Below the pieces are notes generated by a model. The model had not been told where the DNA came from. It did not search any database and was given only the letters and a program-made list of their open reading frames with translations. This document shows, in pieces, positions 12,540 through 27,400 of a stretch of DNA of 64,000 bases; the stretch's first letter is position 1, and the number at the start of each line of letters is the position of its first letter. The position numbers and the translations under genes are program-made. The stretch spans positions 183,592,951 to 183,656,950 of the forward strand of contig NC_081413.1 of NCBI RefSeq assembly GCF_030272615.1, in the 5' to 3' direction. The stretch is from Cryptomeria japonica (Eukaryota > Streptophyta > Pinopsida > Cupressales > Cupressaceae).

Positions 12540-12790
12540 TCGGTGCATGTATCTATTAATACTTTCATCTTTTGACATTCTTATGCTTTCAAATCCACTT
12601 TTGAGGTTTTACAACTTGACTTGATTTATCTTCTTATCTCCATAAATGTTGCTAAGTTTCTCCTAAACATCCTTGGCATATTCACAATCCATCACCTTTA
12701 GGGGTTCAATATCTTATAGTCCACTTATAATTGTATTCCTTTCCTTTCCATTGTTCACATGTGCCCTAGCCTCACTCGATGTAGTAAGCA
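12540..12790 (-). pseudogene. copia gag fragment (UBN2-type)
   Basis: The minus strand can be read as EARAHVNNGKERNTIISGL, then MDCEYAKDV (stop) EKLSNIYGD, then FESIRMSKDESINRYMHR. These follow the pattern of plant copia gag capsid proteins (a CEYAKEVWDKL-like block, then an ES-M-ESI-YxxR block). There are at least two in-frame stops and no neighbouring pol domains that I recognise. The similarity is pattern-based and the fragment is short. Confidence 0.6.
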
Positions 12791-14024
12791 GAGTAGAGGG
12801 AGTAGTATAACCTGTTGTTCACCAAAAGTGATAACCCAAGAACACCCGCAAATCTTTCTATGAAATGGCCAATTTCAGTCTACAAAACACATCAGGGCTT
12901 GGACAACATAACATAGGATCCTAATTGATCCTCCTGCGCTTCAGGTTCTGCTAGACCTAGGGGGGGACACCCTCTTGATGCACTAAATACAACAATTATA
13001 GACACGTAACTGCATCAATATTAAGCAGATAGATCATTTCACAAGCTCAATAGGTTAGGAAACATTACAGATTGGCTAGATCTGTACAAACAATAGGATG
13101 AAACAGAGCTTGGAAAGAATGTATCACAAACACCCCAAAACATGAAGGGAAAATAGATTTATCTTTTAAAATGTTGTTCTGAAAGACATCCCCAAACTTG
13201 CAAGACCAGTGCCTTGTTCATTGGGCAACAGAGTCACAGACATAACTACAAATATGAATCATAGATGCAAGCTTATTTTCCTTAAACAAGATATTCATGC
13301 ATCAATACCTTATATTAATGCACTATTTGATTCATTCACAATTTTATCAGATCTGGAAATATATTTCATCATTTATGATTGGCTACAGAGTTTAAAACCT
13401 TCCTTGAAGGATACCTATAAACAATCACACAATTTCTTTGAAACTGACAAATCTTATCCTCCTTGAGGATTCAATTCATAATAATGAAATATTTACACAG
13501 AGACAATACTATGAGGAATTTACTCATGCCTGACACAAGCAAGTCCTGCAACTAAAATCACATTTACAACAATGCACTGCAATCTTCTGTACCCTGAAAC
13601 AAACCAAAAGCAATTACAAATTTGGGTCATGACATTCAGAAATGGAAGCCATCAAATCTGGAGCCTTTCTCCAAATTTCTGGAACCCTTCCAACTGAGAA
13701 GAATGGGGAATAAAAAGAGGAGGGAAGAAAAACAAATCCACAACTGAAAAATGCCAAGTGTCTCTCCTCTCTAACTGAATTTTGTTCCCGTGGAAACTGC
13801 TTCTAAAATATCTCACATTTGTCCAAATTAACTTCACAATCGGATTCCTCACTCCGAGAGCTTTCCGAAAATATATAACACTTTATACCTTGGCCAAAAA
13901 TTGAGTCCTGGGCGAATTAATTCCCCAATATGCTCAAACATTTAAATTTTTCATTTATTTATATAGTCTAAAACTATATAATAAACAATTTTAAATTTAA
14001 ATTTTTGCCTCCATTTGTGCTCTG
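12791..14024. other. No recognisable gene (1.2 kb)
   Basis: No frame longer than about 85 codons and no protein motif. The section around 12810-13060 (start TGTTGTTCACC, then cctagggggggacac) resembles LTR or leader sequence but I find no paired terminus. Confidence 0.45.
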
Positions 14025-14215
14025 ACGCCTTGCCACGTGGTGGGGTCTGATTGGTCGATGGGGTTGACCGGACGCCACCTGGGATGACACCTCATCATCG
14101 CCACGTCATCTGCTTCGTCACTGCCACTTGGCCGCCACGTCATCACCACCTGTGCGCCACCTCACTGGGACCCGCCTGCTGAACTGCCACCTATCACGAC
14201 ACGTGGACGGCTCAC
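14025..14215. promoter_or_regulatory. GC-rich cluster of ACGT-core motifs
   Basis: Within about 190 bp there are several CCACGTCA/GCCACGTC motifs and two ACACGTGG/CCACGTGG G-box-like motifs (about 14035 and 14200), in sequence much more GC-rich than its surroundings. ACGT cores are binding sites for plant bZIP/bHLH factors. The spacing is irregular and the motif gccacgtcatc recurs, so this could be a degenerate repeat instead of a promoter. No intact gene lies next to it; the nearest, the beta-galactosidase copy, points left toward it with its truncated 3' end. Confidence 0.3.
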
Positions 14216-14880
14216 GTTCATTTTCGCTATTTCGCTGGGTTTAAACTTCGTGCATCTTCCTTCGCGAAATAGCGCGAGCCGTCGATCTCTCTCGAACATG
14301 CTCGCTTGTTAACCCGGCTTTCATCTGCAAAATTTTGCCTTTTTGCCTCGAGAAGCGTGCCTACGTGGGGGGTCCACTTTGTCTTCGTCCAGTCAATTCT
14401 TCCTTCACCTCGGGAGGCATGCTCACGCATGGGCCCGCCTTGGGCGCTCATGGGCACCTTGTGTCAAAAGCCTTTAAGGCTTAGACACTATAATACTGTG
14501 CGCTTCTGCATATAAACATTAAAAAAGAACATTTCCCAGTGCATGTGGGATAATGATTAAGCCTGGGACTTCATTTTTTACTTTCCCTGAGTGCTTTCAT
14601 GGTGATTTTTTGAAGCTTACATTGCTTGGAAAAGCCAGCTCGATTTCCCCTGTTCCACACAAATTGTCAACAATCATTTTCTATTCTTTTCCGTTTCAGT
14701 AAAAACCAAAACTCCCTTTGCTAAATATAGCCTCATAGAAGATTCAGCACACACAGACAGACGCACAGCGTTCCGTTTCGATGCGATGTTACGCAAAACT
14801 ACGACCATAGCAAGTCGCACAGTTCAAATTTACAATCACGGACTTCTGCACTTTCTTTGTTTACCCGAGCAGCACCAAGT
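14216..14880. other. No recognisable gene (0.66 kb)
   Basis: This lies directly downstream of the truncated beta-galactosidase copy. I see neither continuation of that gene nor another coding signal; the two opposed open frames at 14227-14515 have no recognisable motif. Confidence 0.45.
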
Positions 14881-17494
<2,614 letters not shown>

Positions 17495-17633
17495 CAGTCC
17501 CAACATAACCTTCACCAACAGATCTCCAAATTCCATATTTCATAGAGTTCAGGTAAGATTGCATCGTCATCTTCTAGAAAGAGTAGTTTGTGCCATCAAA
17601 CTTGGGAAAATGGTAAGATCCATCTTGTGCCAT
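17495..17633 (-). pseudogene. copia gag N-terminal fragment
   Basis: From the Met at 17633 the minus strand reads MAQDGSYHFPKFDGTNYSF, a stop, then KMTMQSYLNSMKYGIW. This matches the opening of plant copia gag (KLDGxNYxxWKxxM), with the expected Trp codon changed to TAG. Just upstream, agaagcttaaccacttga resembles the short spacer between primer site and gag in element J. The rest of the gag is unrecognisable. The 5' end of this old element is cut off by the LTR of element A at 17679. Confidence 0.65.
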
Positions 17634-17678
17634 CCTAGATCTACATCAAGTGGTTAAGCTTCTTCTAGAGGAACTCGA

Positions 17679-18798
17679 TGTTGGAAAGAGACACTGCACA
17701 ACTAGTCAGGTTTTTTCATTGATGGCAACTCTAGTCACCATTCCCATCTCTTGTGCATGATTTTCTTATACCGGAAGTCAGAGTGAAGATTTGGTTAAGT
17801 CTGGTAAGTTAGGACAAAGCTTCCAAAAGAGTATAGCATTTTGATTGGTATTTCATTTCAGACATGAATATTTTGTGTTGCGGAGCTGAAGGAAGCTAGT
17901 TTGACATCTAGAGTATGTTATTCCATGATTTTAGCATCCGATGATAATTCATGTGCAAGACAAAAGATCTGGTATATCGGTTTTTGTGTTGAACAATGTA
18001 GTATGGCCGACTTGTATAGTCGATCATTGTGTAACTGATGGAGCAATTTTGATGTGCTCGAGGATGTTTAGCCAACATGTGGGGAGCGTCTGGACAATTA
18101 TTTTTAGTCCACATAAGTATTTGAGATTGGATTCAGTCGATAGTTCATACATGTTTGGTGAATATGTTAAATGTTTTTGAGCCGACATGTAGTCGATATG
18201 ATTTCATGTTGTGGATATATAAGATCGATTGTTATGATCATTTTGGAGATCGGTAGGTATGCGGAAGGTGTTAGCAATTCATTGTGTGCAATTCCACATG
18301 CACAAGTCAAATATTTATGCTCTGGATTAATGCAGAACAATAGAACAGAGAAGAGTGAGATAAGTGTGGAAAGTTTGATTATTGTGCTTAATCAGAACTA
18401 TAATTTGGCATTTTTAGATGCTATTATTTAGTTCATGTACTTCAGTGACGTGTAATTCATTTGTAAGACAATGAGTCTTCCTTGGGTTGTAGCCCTTGTT
18501 GTTTTTAAGCAGTGAGTTATAGGGAGTGTGCCTGAATGAATGTGCATTCCCCTTTGTAATATTTCTATATTTCTGCAAAGTATATTTATATTGTGGGTTC
18601 ATCCCCACCATGGTTTTTCCCTTAACCGGGTTTCCACGTATAAAAATATTGGTGTTATGGTGTTGTGGCTATTTGGTTTATGTTCTTTCATCTTTCTTTT
18701 CGATTATATGCATTAAGTGGTTGAAAGTACAATTCAATAAAGTTAACGATTGCATAACACTGATTCACCCCCCCTCTCAGTGTTCCTTGATTCCAACA
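17679..18798 (+). repeat. Element A: 5' LTR (1,120 bp)
   Basis: It starts TGTTGGAAAGAG and ends TTGATTCCAACA, directly followed by a primer site. It contains the block accatggtttttccc then gggtttccacgta (about 18606-18640) and the terminal inverted arms AACACTGA (18756-18763) and TCAGTGTT (18777-18784) around TTCACCCCCCCTC. Its 3' end is the mirror image of the start of B's LTR, so A and B belong to the same family. A's internal region resumes at 39557 after B. Confidence 0.8.
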
Positions 18799-18813
18799 AT
18801 TGGTATTAGAACC
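18799..18813 (+). other. Primer binding site of element A
   Basis: ATTGGTATTAGAACC directly after the LTR end CAACA; it differs from the common TGGTATCAGAGCC by three bases. Six bases later element B begins. Confidence 0.75.
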
Positions 18814-18819
18814 TACTTC

Positions 18820-19826
18820 TGTTGGAATCCAAGAACACTGAGGGGGGGGGGTGAATTAGTGTTCTACTGGTACTGTTAGTTTTGAACTTATTACTTATCA
18901 ACCTGTTAAGAGTAAATAAAATTAAAGTGCATATACCAAATAACACATAGAAAGGCAACACCATAACACGAGTATTTGTGCATGGAAAACCCTGCAAAGG
19001 GCAAACCCACAGTGGTGTTGATACCCACAATATCTATATACTTGATCAAGGCATACAAATATTACATAAGGGGGTTTACACATGCAGAAAGACCAACTTC
19101 CTAGAGCTCACTACTCAAACACAAAATAAAATGTCTCACTGACTTACGGAATATTACAAAGTCTTTTACAACTGAAAATGAACTTATAAATTGCATCTGA
19201 CCATGTTGAATAAGTTGCAGTGAATGCTTTGAGAACCTTCATTGTATATCGGTTGTCTGATGCTCTATTCTGCTCTGTTATGTTACTGGTTATGCTATGC
19301 ACGTGAAACTGTACACAGATGCTTCTAATCACTGACCAAAATGCTCACTGAAAATATTTGCAACCAATAATTCGCATTACATCACACACATGATCTATCC
19401 CTGAAAAGATCTTCTTAAATATCCTTCTAACTTTACCATGTCAGATTCAATGAGAAATATAAACATGAATGTTTTCAGAACAAAATTAGATCCAAACATA
19501 ATCCTAATGACCATGCTGGTCATCACACGTTACCACAAATCCATAAAAAAAAATTGAGATCAAAAGATTTCCTAACTGGGTCCTATCCATTACTAGGTTC
19601 CATATACATGTTATCGGGATCTGAACATGTTACTGGGATCAGGACATAGTCAGGTATGAAGTGAAAGTCAATGTCGGTGTAAAGAAATATGAATAACAAT
19701 ACAAGTTAAATGCAGTGAATGTCAGTTAACCAAACAATGAAACCATTGACCCTGAGATAGTGAGTTTCCATCAATGACAACCCAAAATGTCATTAATTCT
19801 TATCGGGTGAGTGTCAATTGCCAACA
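18820..19826 (-). repeat. 3' LTR of element B (1,007 bp)
   Basis: On the plus strand it runs from TGTTGGAATCCAAG to GTCAATTGCCAACA. Inverted arms GAACACTGA (18833-18841) and TTAGTGTTC (18856-18864) flank a G-run. A PPT-like string (ccaaatggggagat on the minus strand) lies about 120 bp inside (near 19945-19960) and not at the LTR edge. Confidence 0.85.
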
Positions 19827-19947
19827 CTCATGTGGAAAATGTTATCAACCCTGAATTTGCCTCTGAATCTACATAACCTCTTGACCATGTACATGAATCT
19901 TCTATATATATCTGATGCTCCCCGTGAGAAATATATACATTTTTCAC

Positions 19948-22900
19948 CTAATCTCCCCATTTGGCATCAATGATAAAGCGGGGTACCCACAAATAATTCT
20001 GTATAGTTGTAAACATGAGCCGATTCGATACAAAATTTAAAAAATCTGCATAGATATTCTTCAAAAATGAAAAGAAATTATCCCAACCATGAATGGAGAT
20101 GAATCCATTCAAGAGACTGGCATAATACTCTATTTCTTCTGACTTAGTGGGATCCTCCTTCTGCAAATTAGAAGTATACTCTGTTTTATGAAACAACAAA
20201 TTATCAAGTCGGGGACCAATCAGATTCCAGAGCTCATTTTCTCTCCTTATTATTTTGTCCCTATCCTTATCCAATTCCAAAATTTGATCCATAATCACCA
20301 AAATTGGACAATCCAAAGAGTTTGTCGGATTGACTATCAGCTTGTAGGAGTTAGAAATTTGAATTAAGTTTTTCCTATAGTCAGATAGTTGCTTGTCTAT
20401 GGAGTCAGTGAGATTATCAAAATCTAGACACGTCTTATATACACTGCCTCCTTCAGCCAAAGCTGCATCAATGAATTGCAAGCAAGTTTGGAATTTCTCC
20501 TTATCAATCACAATCATTTGAAAAAATGTTAACGTTCGGTCCACCACAAAATTTTCTTTAGCCTCTATTAGTGAAATTTTCAATAAAAAATCATAGTGGT
20601 TAGAGATAAAATCAATAAAATCTTCTAGTTTACTTGAAGAACTTGCACCTTCCTGAGCTTGAAATTATGGGACTAACTGGTTCAGAACCTCAAAACTGCG
20701 TTCAATCAATTTTTTGTTCTTTGACTATACCTAAGCCAATTCTTGAGTGGCCTGTGCCTAAAGAGTTGTCATTGCCAAAATCTTCTCTATCTGTGACATT
20801 TGGTGGTAGGGTTTGTCAAAATTGATGGAAAGTTGTGGTAAATTTCCTTTAGCTATGGTAGAAGTGTCAATTTCCAAACCGAAGGAAAGATCCACCACAA
20901 TCTCCTTACCCTTATCAGTTGGTGAGATAGCCTTAGAATCTTTTAGCTCATGTGCACTGGTGGCTTTGCCACTTGGTTCCCCATCCAAAACTTGAGTATC
21001 CTCTACACATTTATTCTCTAAATACTTATTTCCATCTACCTCTGTATCCTCTGCAATCTGTACATTTTCTACCAGGATGTCATCTGATACAAAATGTGAC
21101 AAAGTAATCGGTACCGTGGTATCCGGTGGAGTGTTTTTTGGTTTCTCAGTATCTATACTTTGTTGCTCTATCAGTTGCTTATCCTTAGGCAACTGAATAT
21201 ACTGGGATTGCAAAAAAAATGGAACTCAACTCATAGCGTAAACCCAAAAGAATTCTTATCTAGATCTCACTTGTTTCCTTCCTAATCTCTTCAAATATTT
21301 CCAACATAAGGCTATTTATCCTATACTTGGGTTAAATTATGATGATCCGGTTTTATTAATCAAGTCATCCATTTCTAAAGGAGTTATTCTGGGACAAAGA
21401 TTGACCAATTTGGTCTCCCTAATCTACCTGTCCAAAGACTGAGTGTGTATTTTTTTGATCTCTAACTTATCATATAACTCCTTAGGAAAAATTTCCTCTA
21501 GTTCTATCAATGCCCTACTAAAACAATCAAGATACAAGAGAATAGCCTCTTCTATTTGCTTCTTGTGCTTTTCCTCAAAATCATCAAAGAATGAAGAAAT
21601 ATTATCTAAATTACCATCATTTATTATTTGATCAATCAAATTTTGAGAGTTCATCTTCTTCTTACCGGTTCTTCTTTTTGGTTTAGGTTTGGACTACTCA
21701 TCTATCTTAGGTTTCCTCTTATGTACAATTGTAATCTTTGGCTTTTGGGAAGTCTCCTTAACTGGTTCTTGCTTTTGTTCCTCTTTCTTCTCCCTCACAA
21801 CTCTAGCAAAAATGCCTTTGTTTTTTGGAATCTCTTTATTTTTTGCATTAGACTCTGTCTCTTCAAAAGAAACAATCATATACTATCAGGTAGTCTTTGG
21901 CTTCTTCTTAGGTGGCTCTACTAGTGTCTAACTAGTAGGCTCAGCTGAAGATTCTTTCAGTTGTTTGGAAGTCTCTGTTGTAAACCGGACCACATTGGGT
22001 GTGGCTTGAGCTACTTTCCAGGCTTTCCTTTCGTCTTTCCTCTGCTGCTTCATCTCTTCCTTCCTATGTTCTTCCAAAATTTTGACTTTCTGCTCAACTT
22101 TGGCCCTGTCATGACCTTCACTTATTAATGTCTTTGTTGCTACCTTGGTCATCTTCTTCCAAATTGTCAGAGCTACCTGTCCCTTATGAACTTTAAGTCC
22201 TTTCCCCTAGGCAGTACCATATTTTTCTTCCTTCTCATTTACCGGTTCCTGCAATAGATGTTGTGCATAGGCATCTAGTGTGGCCTCGTCAACCTCATAG
22301 CCCATTGACATTATCCAAATTATTCTAGGTTGTACAACCTCCATCATACATTCATCTTTATTGACCATAAACCAAATGGTATCCTTATCCTTATACTTCT
22401 CTATTATAGATTTGGGAATCTGAGACCCATTCTTCATTTCCTCTTGAAATGTCTTGAAAAATGCCTATAAATTTTCTTTGCTAACCTTGTCCCCTTGCTT
22501 ATCCAAAATTTGTGCAATTTGTGTTACTACCAAGCAGTCAAAAGCCAATTGAATCTTGCCAAAACTGGGAAAAGTGCCCAAAAAGTAAAATACCAAATTG
22601 ATAATGAAGGAGCCATATCGGAAGGTATTCTTCATGTCTTGCTTGATCTTTTGCAGGTTAGTCATTATTTCTTTCAATGTTACACCACATAGATCATAAT
22701 GGGCATCCTCCGTAATCATCTGATGTGCCATCAAATTTGTGTTACCAGAGACAAAGTTTAACCGATTTGACTGATAAACCTTATATCCGATAATCATCGC
22801 TACAAACTTTACATCTATATCTCTGACATCATCTACTCTTAGAGAATGACCATCAAAAGTTGCGCTAGTAAGTTTATTGAGCACGGTGTTAGATAACTTA

Positions 22901-23292
22901 CACCTTGTGTTGGGAACGCCTCTGATTTTGTGCGCAAATAGGTGACATTTTTTTATGAATTCCTCCATAATCTTGTAGGACCAGTCCAACCAGATGAATT
23001 CTCCATGAATGTAGCTCAAAACATAACACACCCATTCAGCCTCATCAAAAGTTGGAAAACCATAAACTGTGTAAAACCCTTTCTCTGCAGGTGTGCAAAT
23101 TCTGGTTTGAGGTGGTTGTCGAAAATTAGGTTTTGGGTGAAAATGTAAGACAACTCATAACCTCTAAGTTCTTTGATATGGTAGTGGATATAAGCCCTAA
23201 TATCTTCAGTATGATAGACTTTCAAAAAAGCACCTAGTGGTTCATCCAAAAGAGATTTGTACGGATGCTTCTTAAAAATGGGACGAGGGTGG
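19948..23292 (-). pseudogene. ORF2 of element B, main part: unknown protein
   Basis: This is the continuation, after element C, of a frame that starts at 37039. Joining across C gives IKN then HPRPIFKKHPY, which aligns with RPRPIFKII in F. From 23031 to 19948 all coding segments lie in a single frame, about 1,030 codons, broken only by stop codons (for example near 22463, 22205, 21926, 21692 and 21422); one frameshift lies near 23031. The N-terminal third looks globular and contains the block ATFDGHSLRVDD..MIIGYKVYQSNR shared with F and G. The middle is Lys/Glu-rich, followed by a helical block with an EEAILLYLDCFSRALIELEE segment that matches F. Near the end GPRLDNLL also recurs in F. I recognise no catalytic motif. 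It could relate to plant-transposon accessory domains, which a profile search would have to decide. Confidence 0.75.
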
Positions 23293-23379
23293 TGTTATGC
23301 CTAGCATATCTATTTCCCCGTTAGTCTCCTTGAGTCGAAATTTGGGTCCCCTTTGTTTTCTCTTTTCTTTCCTTTTTTT

Positions 23380-23710
23380 TTTTGACCTCGGAACTTCGGA
23401 GTCCCGAGGTCCCTTTTGCTTTTCACCTCAGAACTCTGAAGTCCTGAGGTCCCTTTTTGGTCTTGACCTCGAAACTCTGGAGTCCCGGAGTCCCGAGGTC
23501 CCTTTTGGTTTTGACCTCGGAACTCTGGAGTCCCAGAGTCCCGAGGTCCCTTTTTCTTTTGACCTTGGAACTCCGGAGTCCCGAACTCCCGAGGTAGGGG
23601 CCTCCTTTTTTCTTGCTTCAGAACCCCGGACCCTTGGAGTTCCGGGGTCGGGTGTTCCTTTTTGTCGAGCTCAGAACCTCAGGACCCCGGAGTCCCAAGG
23701 TCATGTTTAA
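23380..23710 (+). repeat. Tandem array of hairpin-forming units
   Basis: About six units of roughly 40-55 bp begin gacctcggaac and end tcccgaggtcccttttt. The clearest unit has arms at 23513-23528 (GACCTCGGAACTCTGG) and 23533-23548, complementary at 15 of 16 positions around a 4-base loop. Later units are more diverged. Confidence 0.85.
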
Positions 23711-23949
23711 GGCCTTCGTACAAATAGACTTGGGTAGAGCTATAAATAGAGATGATGGACTTTTAAATTTCATTTGTGCATCCATAGCTCCTCCTCCCTA
23801 GCTCCAAGTCACGAACCTCTGGACCTCCAAGTTTTCCTTGGCATTTTTGGGCATTTCGATTCACCAAGTTGGTGATTTTTCTTTCTTGTGTTGGTGGTTT
23901 TCTAGATTAGATTTTTTTTCTTCCCTCATTTTTTTTGTGATTGTTGGCT

Positions 23950-24310
23950 TTTGTTTTCGCATGCCCTAGTTCTTAACCCCGAACCCCCAAAGTTCTGGGT
24001 AGTTGGTTTTTATGCCCCCGGAACCTCGAAGTTCCAAGTGGTTGTTTGACCTAACCCTGGACCCCCAGAGTTCCAGGTAGCTCTTAGCCCCAGAACCTCG
24101 GACCCTCAAAGTTCCAGGTAGCTTTCAACCCGAAACCCCAGAGCCCCGGAGTTTCAAGTGTCTTCCACTTAGACATAAGCGCGGAACCCCGAACCCCCAG
24201 AGTTTTGATATTCCTTTTACACCCAACATAAGCTTGGAACCCAAGAGTTTCAGGCCTTCTTCATTTATGCCTATCCTGGGACCTCGAGACCCTGAAGTCC
24301 TAAGGTAAAT
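23950..24310 (+). repeat. Degenerate GC-rich repeats of the gaaccccgaacccccagagtt type
   Basis: At least seven loose copies alternate gaacc(c/t)cg with cagagttc(c)a(g/a)g. They look like diverged relatives of the array at 23380-23710. Confidence 0.65.
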
Positions 24311-24427
24311 CAAATTTTATGTTTGTTATAAAAACTAAGGATTTGCTTTTTGCTTGCAGGTTTGAGTGGTTAGGTAGACTCATCCTCCAGCAAAAGAGGC
24401 AAAGAAATTGATATACTCCCAGGCACC

Positions 24428-27400
24428 ATGAAATACCATTATCAAGGATAGGTCTATGTTTCAAAGCTAGAGGATCAAATCAGATGGGTCACAGTTACTG
24501 AAATTGGGCATATAGAAATTGAAGATATCAAGGCTCAATTGGACAAACCTAGTATGGAGGCCCTCCACCAGAGAATCAAGAGGTCCGGCCTAGTTGAAGC
24601 TACTGTCCTCCCATAGTCATTACAGGCACCAGAGTTCATAATGACCATTGCTCCATTTTTTAACTCAGAAACTAGAAAGTGCACAGATGCACAAGGAAAG
24701 ACATTCATAGACTTGTCTCTAGATATGCTTGGGTTCATCTTTGGAATCCCAACTAGGAAGGAAGTATTTTTGTTAACCAAAGAAGAGGCCTTAAAGGCAT
24801 GGAATGACAAGATATCAGCTAGTAAGAGGAACATGAATACAAACTAGTTAGAAGAAGAAAGAAAGACAGGACTCAAGGCAATGGAGATCCTAAGGGCGCA
24901 CTTAAAAGAGCCTCAAAGAGACTTAATCATCATGCTCAACAGGGCCTTGGGCAAGCCAAATTTCAAGCATTTCCATCCCTAGATGTTCCAATTCATGAGA
25001 ACTATTTTAATAGGAAAACAATACTTTGATTGGCCGCAGATCCTCTCTAACAATATCTGTAAGTAGATGAAAGAAGTTCAGCATACTCAAAAGTTCTTTT
25101 TCACATCATATGTCATCTAGGTAGCCACTAGAGATAGAAAGTTTCCAGGGTTACAAGTAGAAGGTCAATTGGGAGAAGAGGAAGGACAGAAGAAGATTTG
25201 AGAGTATTATGCTCAGCTCACTCTAGCCAATGCAAAGACTCATTTTAAAAGAGTTAATGATACCTTTGTCTTCCCAATAATAATCAAGTTGATAGAAGAT
25301 GCAAGATATCAGATTAGCTCAAAGGCCATGGCTATCATCCGAGAATGGGCATGTTGGTTTATCCAAAACCCATGCTCTACTTACATCAAGGTTAGCGAAT
25401 TCACAGGAAACCCGATGCTGCTGCCCCGATACTGCAATGATAGGATAATTTTGCTAGAGTATGTGATGCATCTTGTGGGCCTCCAGTCACTTTTGTCATC
25501 AAAACACAAAGTAGGTATCTATTTCTTAGTATCTATTGGATACTTTACATGTTCCAAAATACAAGTAGCGAAGTTAGCAGAACAAGAGCTTCAAGATTTG
25601 AACTTGAAAGAGTATGATCATGTTAGGGAGTTCTATGATCCCTACGAGAAACTTAAACAAGCTGTGCCTAAGGCATATGAGGGGCACAAGCTCAGCTTGG
25701 ATGACTTTTGGGCCAACCTTCAAGACAGTTTTGAGGTTACGGAGAAGAACTATAACAGGTTATCTATGACACAGGTGCGAGGTTTTGGAATCAAGACTAA
25801 CCTCCCTAAAGACATTAGGGATGATGGTGACTTACTTGATCCATCTTATAGGGAATCAAGAATAGATAAAAGGCCCCTCTCCCCAATAAAATGGTCTGCA
25901 AGTGAAGACACAAATATGGAAAAGGTCTCCCAGGTGGTCATCAACAAGACCAAGCAAAGGTTATGCCAGAGGGTAAGGCCCAGCATCTTAAAGGTGAAAC
26001 AAAAGGAGTCCAGTTTAAGGGTACCTCAGTCAAGGGGCCATAAGGAGTATGCTCGAAATACAAGGTCAGCCTCGAGGCAGAATACGTCCACCGATCCAGG
26101 TGAAGAAGATGAACCTCAAGAAAGCACTGAGGACTTACTGAAGAAACTCTAAGAAAAGATAAGGGAGTCTGAATTATTAAAGAAGTTTGTGGACCTGGGA
26201 GTGACCGATGGATTGGGAGTGGTACCACTTGCCAAAGTTCTCCCACCGAGGATGGCTATAGGGAAAAATAAAGGAGAGGGTACCCAAGAATAAGAAGAAA
26301 ATGTAGAAATTACTGAGGAAATACCCACTCAGCCACCTTCAACATTAGAAACCTGGAGTCTGATTCAAATCAGGAGGAATAGGATCTTGAGCAACAACGA
26401 CCACTGGAAGGCGAGAAAGAAGGGGATGAGGCAGGAGACCTCCTGAATGAAAGACTAGTGTTAACCCCTCAAGATCAAGAGGACCTTCTTAAGGATATAG
26501 CAGTTGGTCAAGGGGAAACAAAGGTAGGTGATGAAGAAATGGCATTTAATGAGGAGATCGGTGGCAAATTGGGAGAGTTACACAACCAACAAGCTCTCCA
26601 AACCAATTTAGCTCATCAAGTTATACCACCTCAAGACCCCGAGCAAACAGAAGCAGAGGAGTAGGGAGAGGTTCATGTTATAACTGCGGATATAGTGTCA
26701 GATCAAGGTGACAAGGATGAAGATATACTGCAATGGTTGGAATTTACCTTTGGGAAGAAAAGGAGAAAAGCAGAGCTCCCTAAGGTTACTTGGCAACAAG
26801 TAATTACTGAGGAGCCACCAAAGGCTAAGAAGCTGAAAACTGTTCATCACCTATCAAAAACTAGTTCTGGTGAAGTGATTGCAGATGTGGTAGTTCCATC
26901 TCAGTCCGAGGGACAAGCTTCTCCCAAATACCAAATATCACAGATAAATTTGGGCAAATAAACCAAGTGGGGGGAGTTAGATACTTTGGAGTTAGCCATG
27001 AACGTCTTCAGAGGACGCGTAGAGAAGGAGCATACTTCCAACGTGGAACTCAAAGCACAACTAGGACAATATAAGCAACTGCTAATTGAAATGAGCAAAC
27101 CCATGGACTCGTGTTGAATTGATGACTTGTCTTCTACCTCATTGTTGCTAGAAGAAGAAGTAAAAGCATCAATGGAGGTGAGGTGGGTGGCAACTACAGC
27201 CAAGTCATGGGTCCAAGTAAATACAGCCAAAATAAGATTATTTTTGCAAGATACTATGGGGGTGTATAGTAAGGCGGTACAAGTAAGTAGAGCTTTGGCT
27301 TCCTGTTCCACACAATGGGAATGGAAGTCGAACATTTTCACCAAACAATTCCAAGTTTTGAAGAAGATATTGCGGCTAGGGGAAGAGATAGTGATAAAGG

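Noticed and set aside
23297-23710. 137-codon plus-strand frame with repeated GTLESQSPEVP-like units
   Set aside because: It arises from the hairpin tandem repeat, with no start context or conserved domain; kept as a repeat only.
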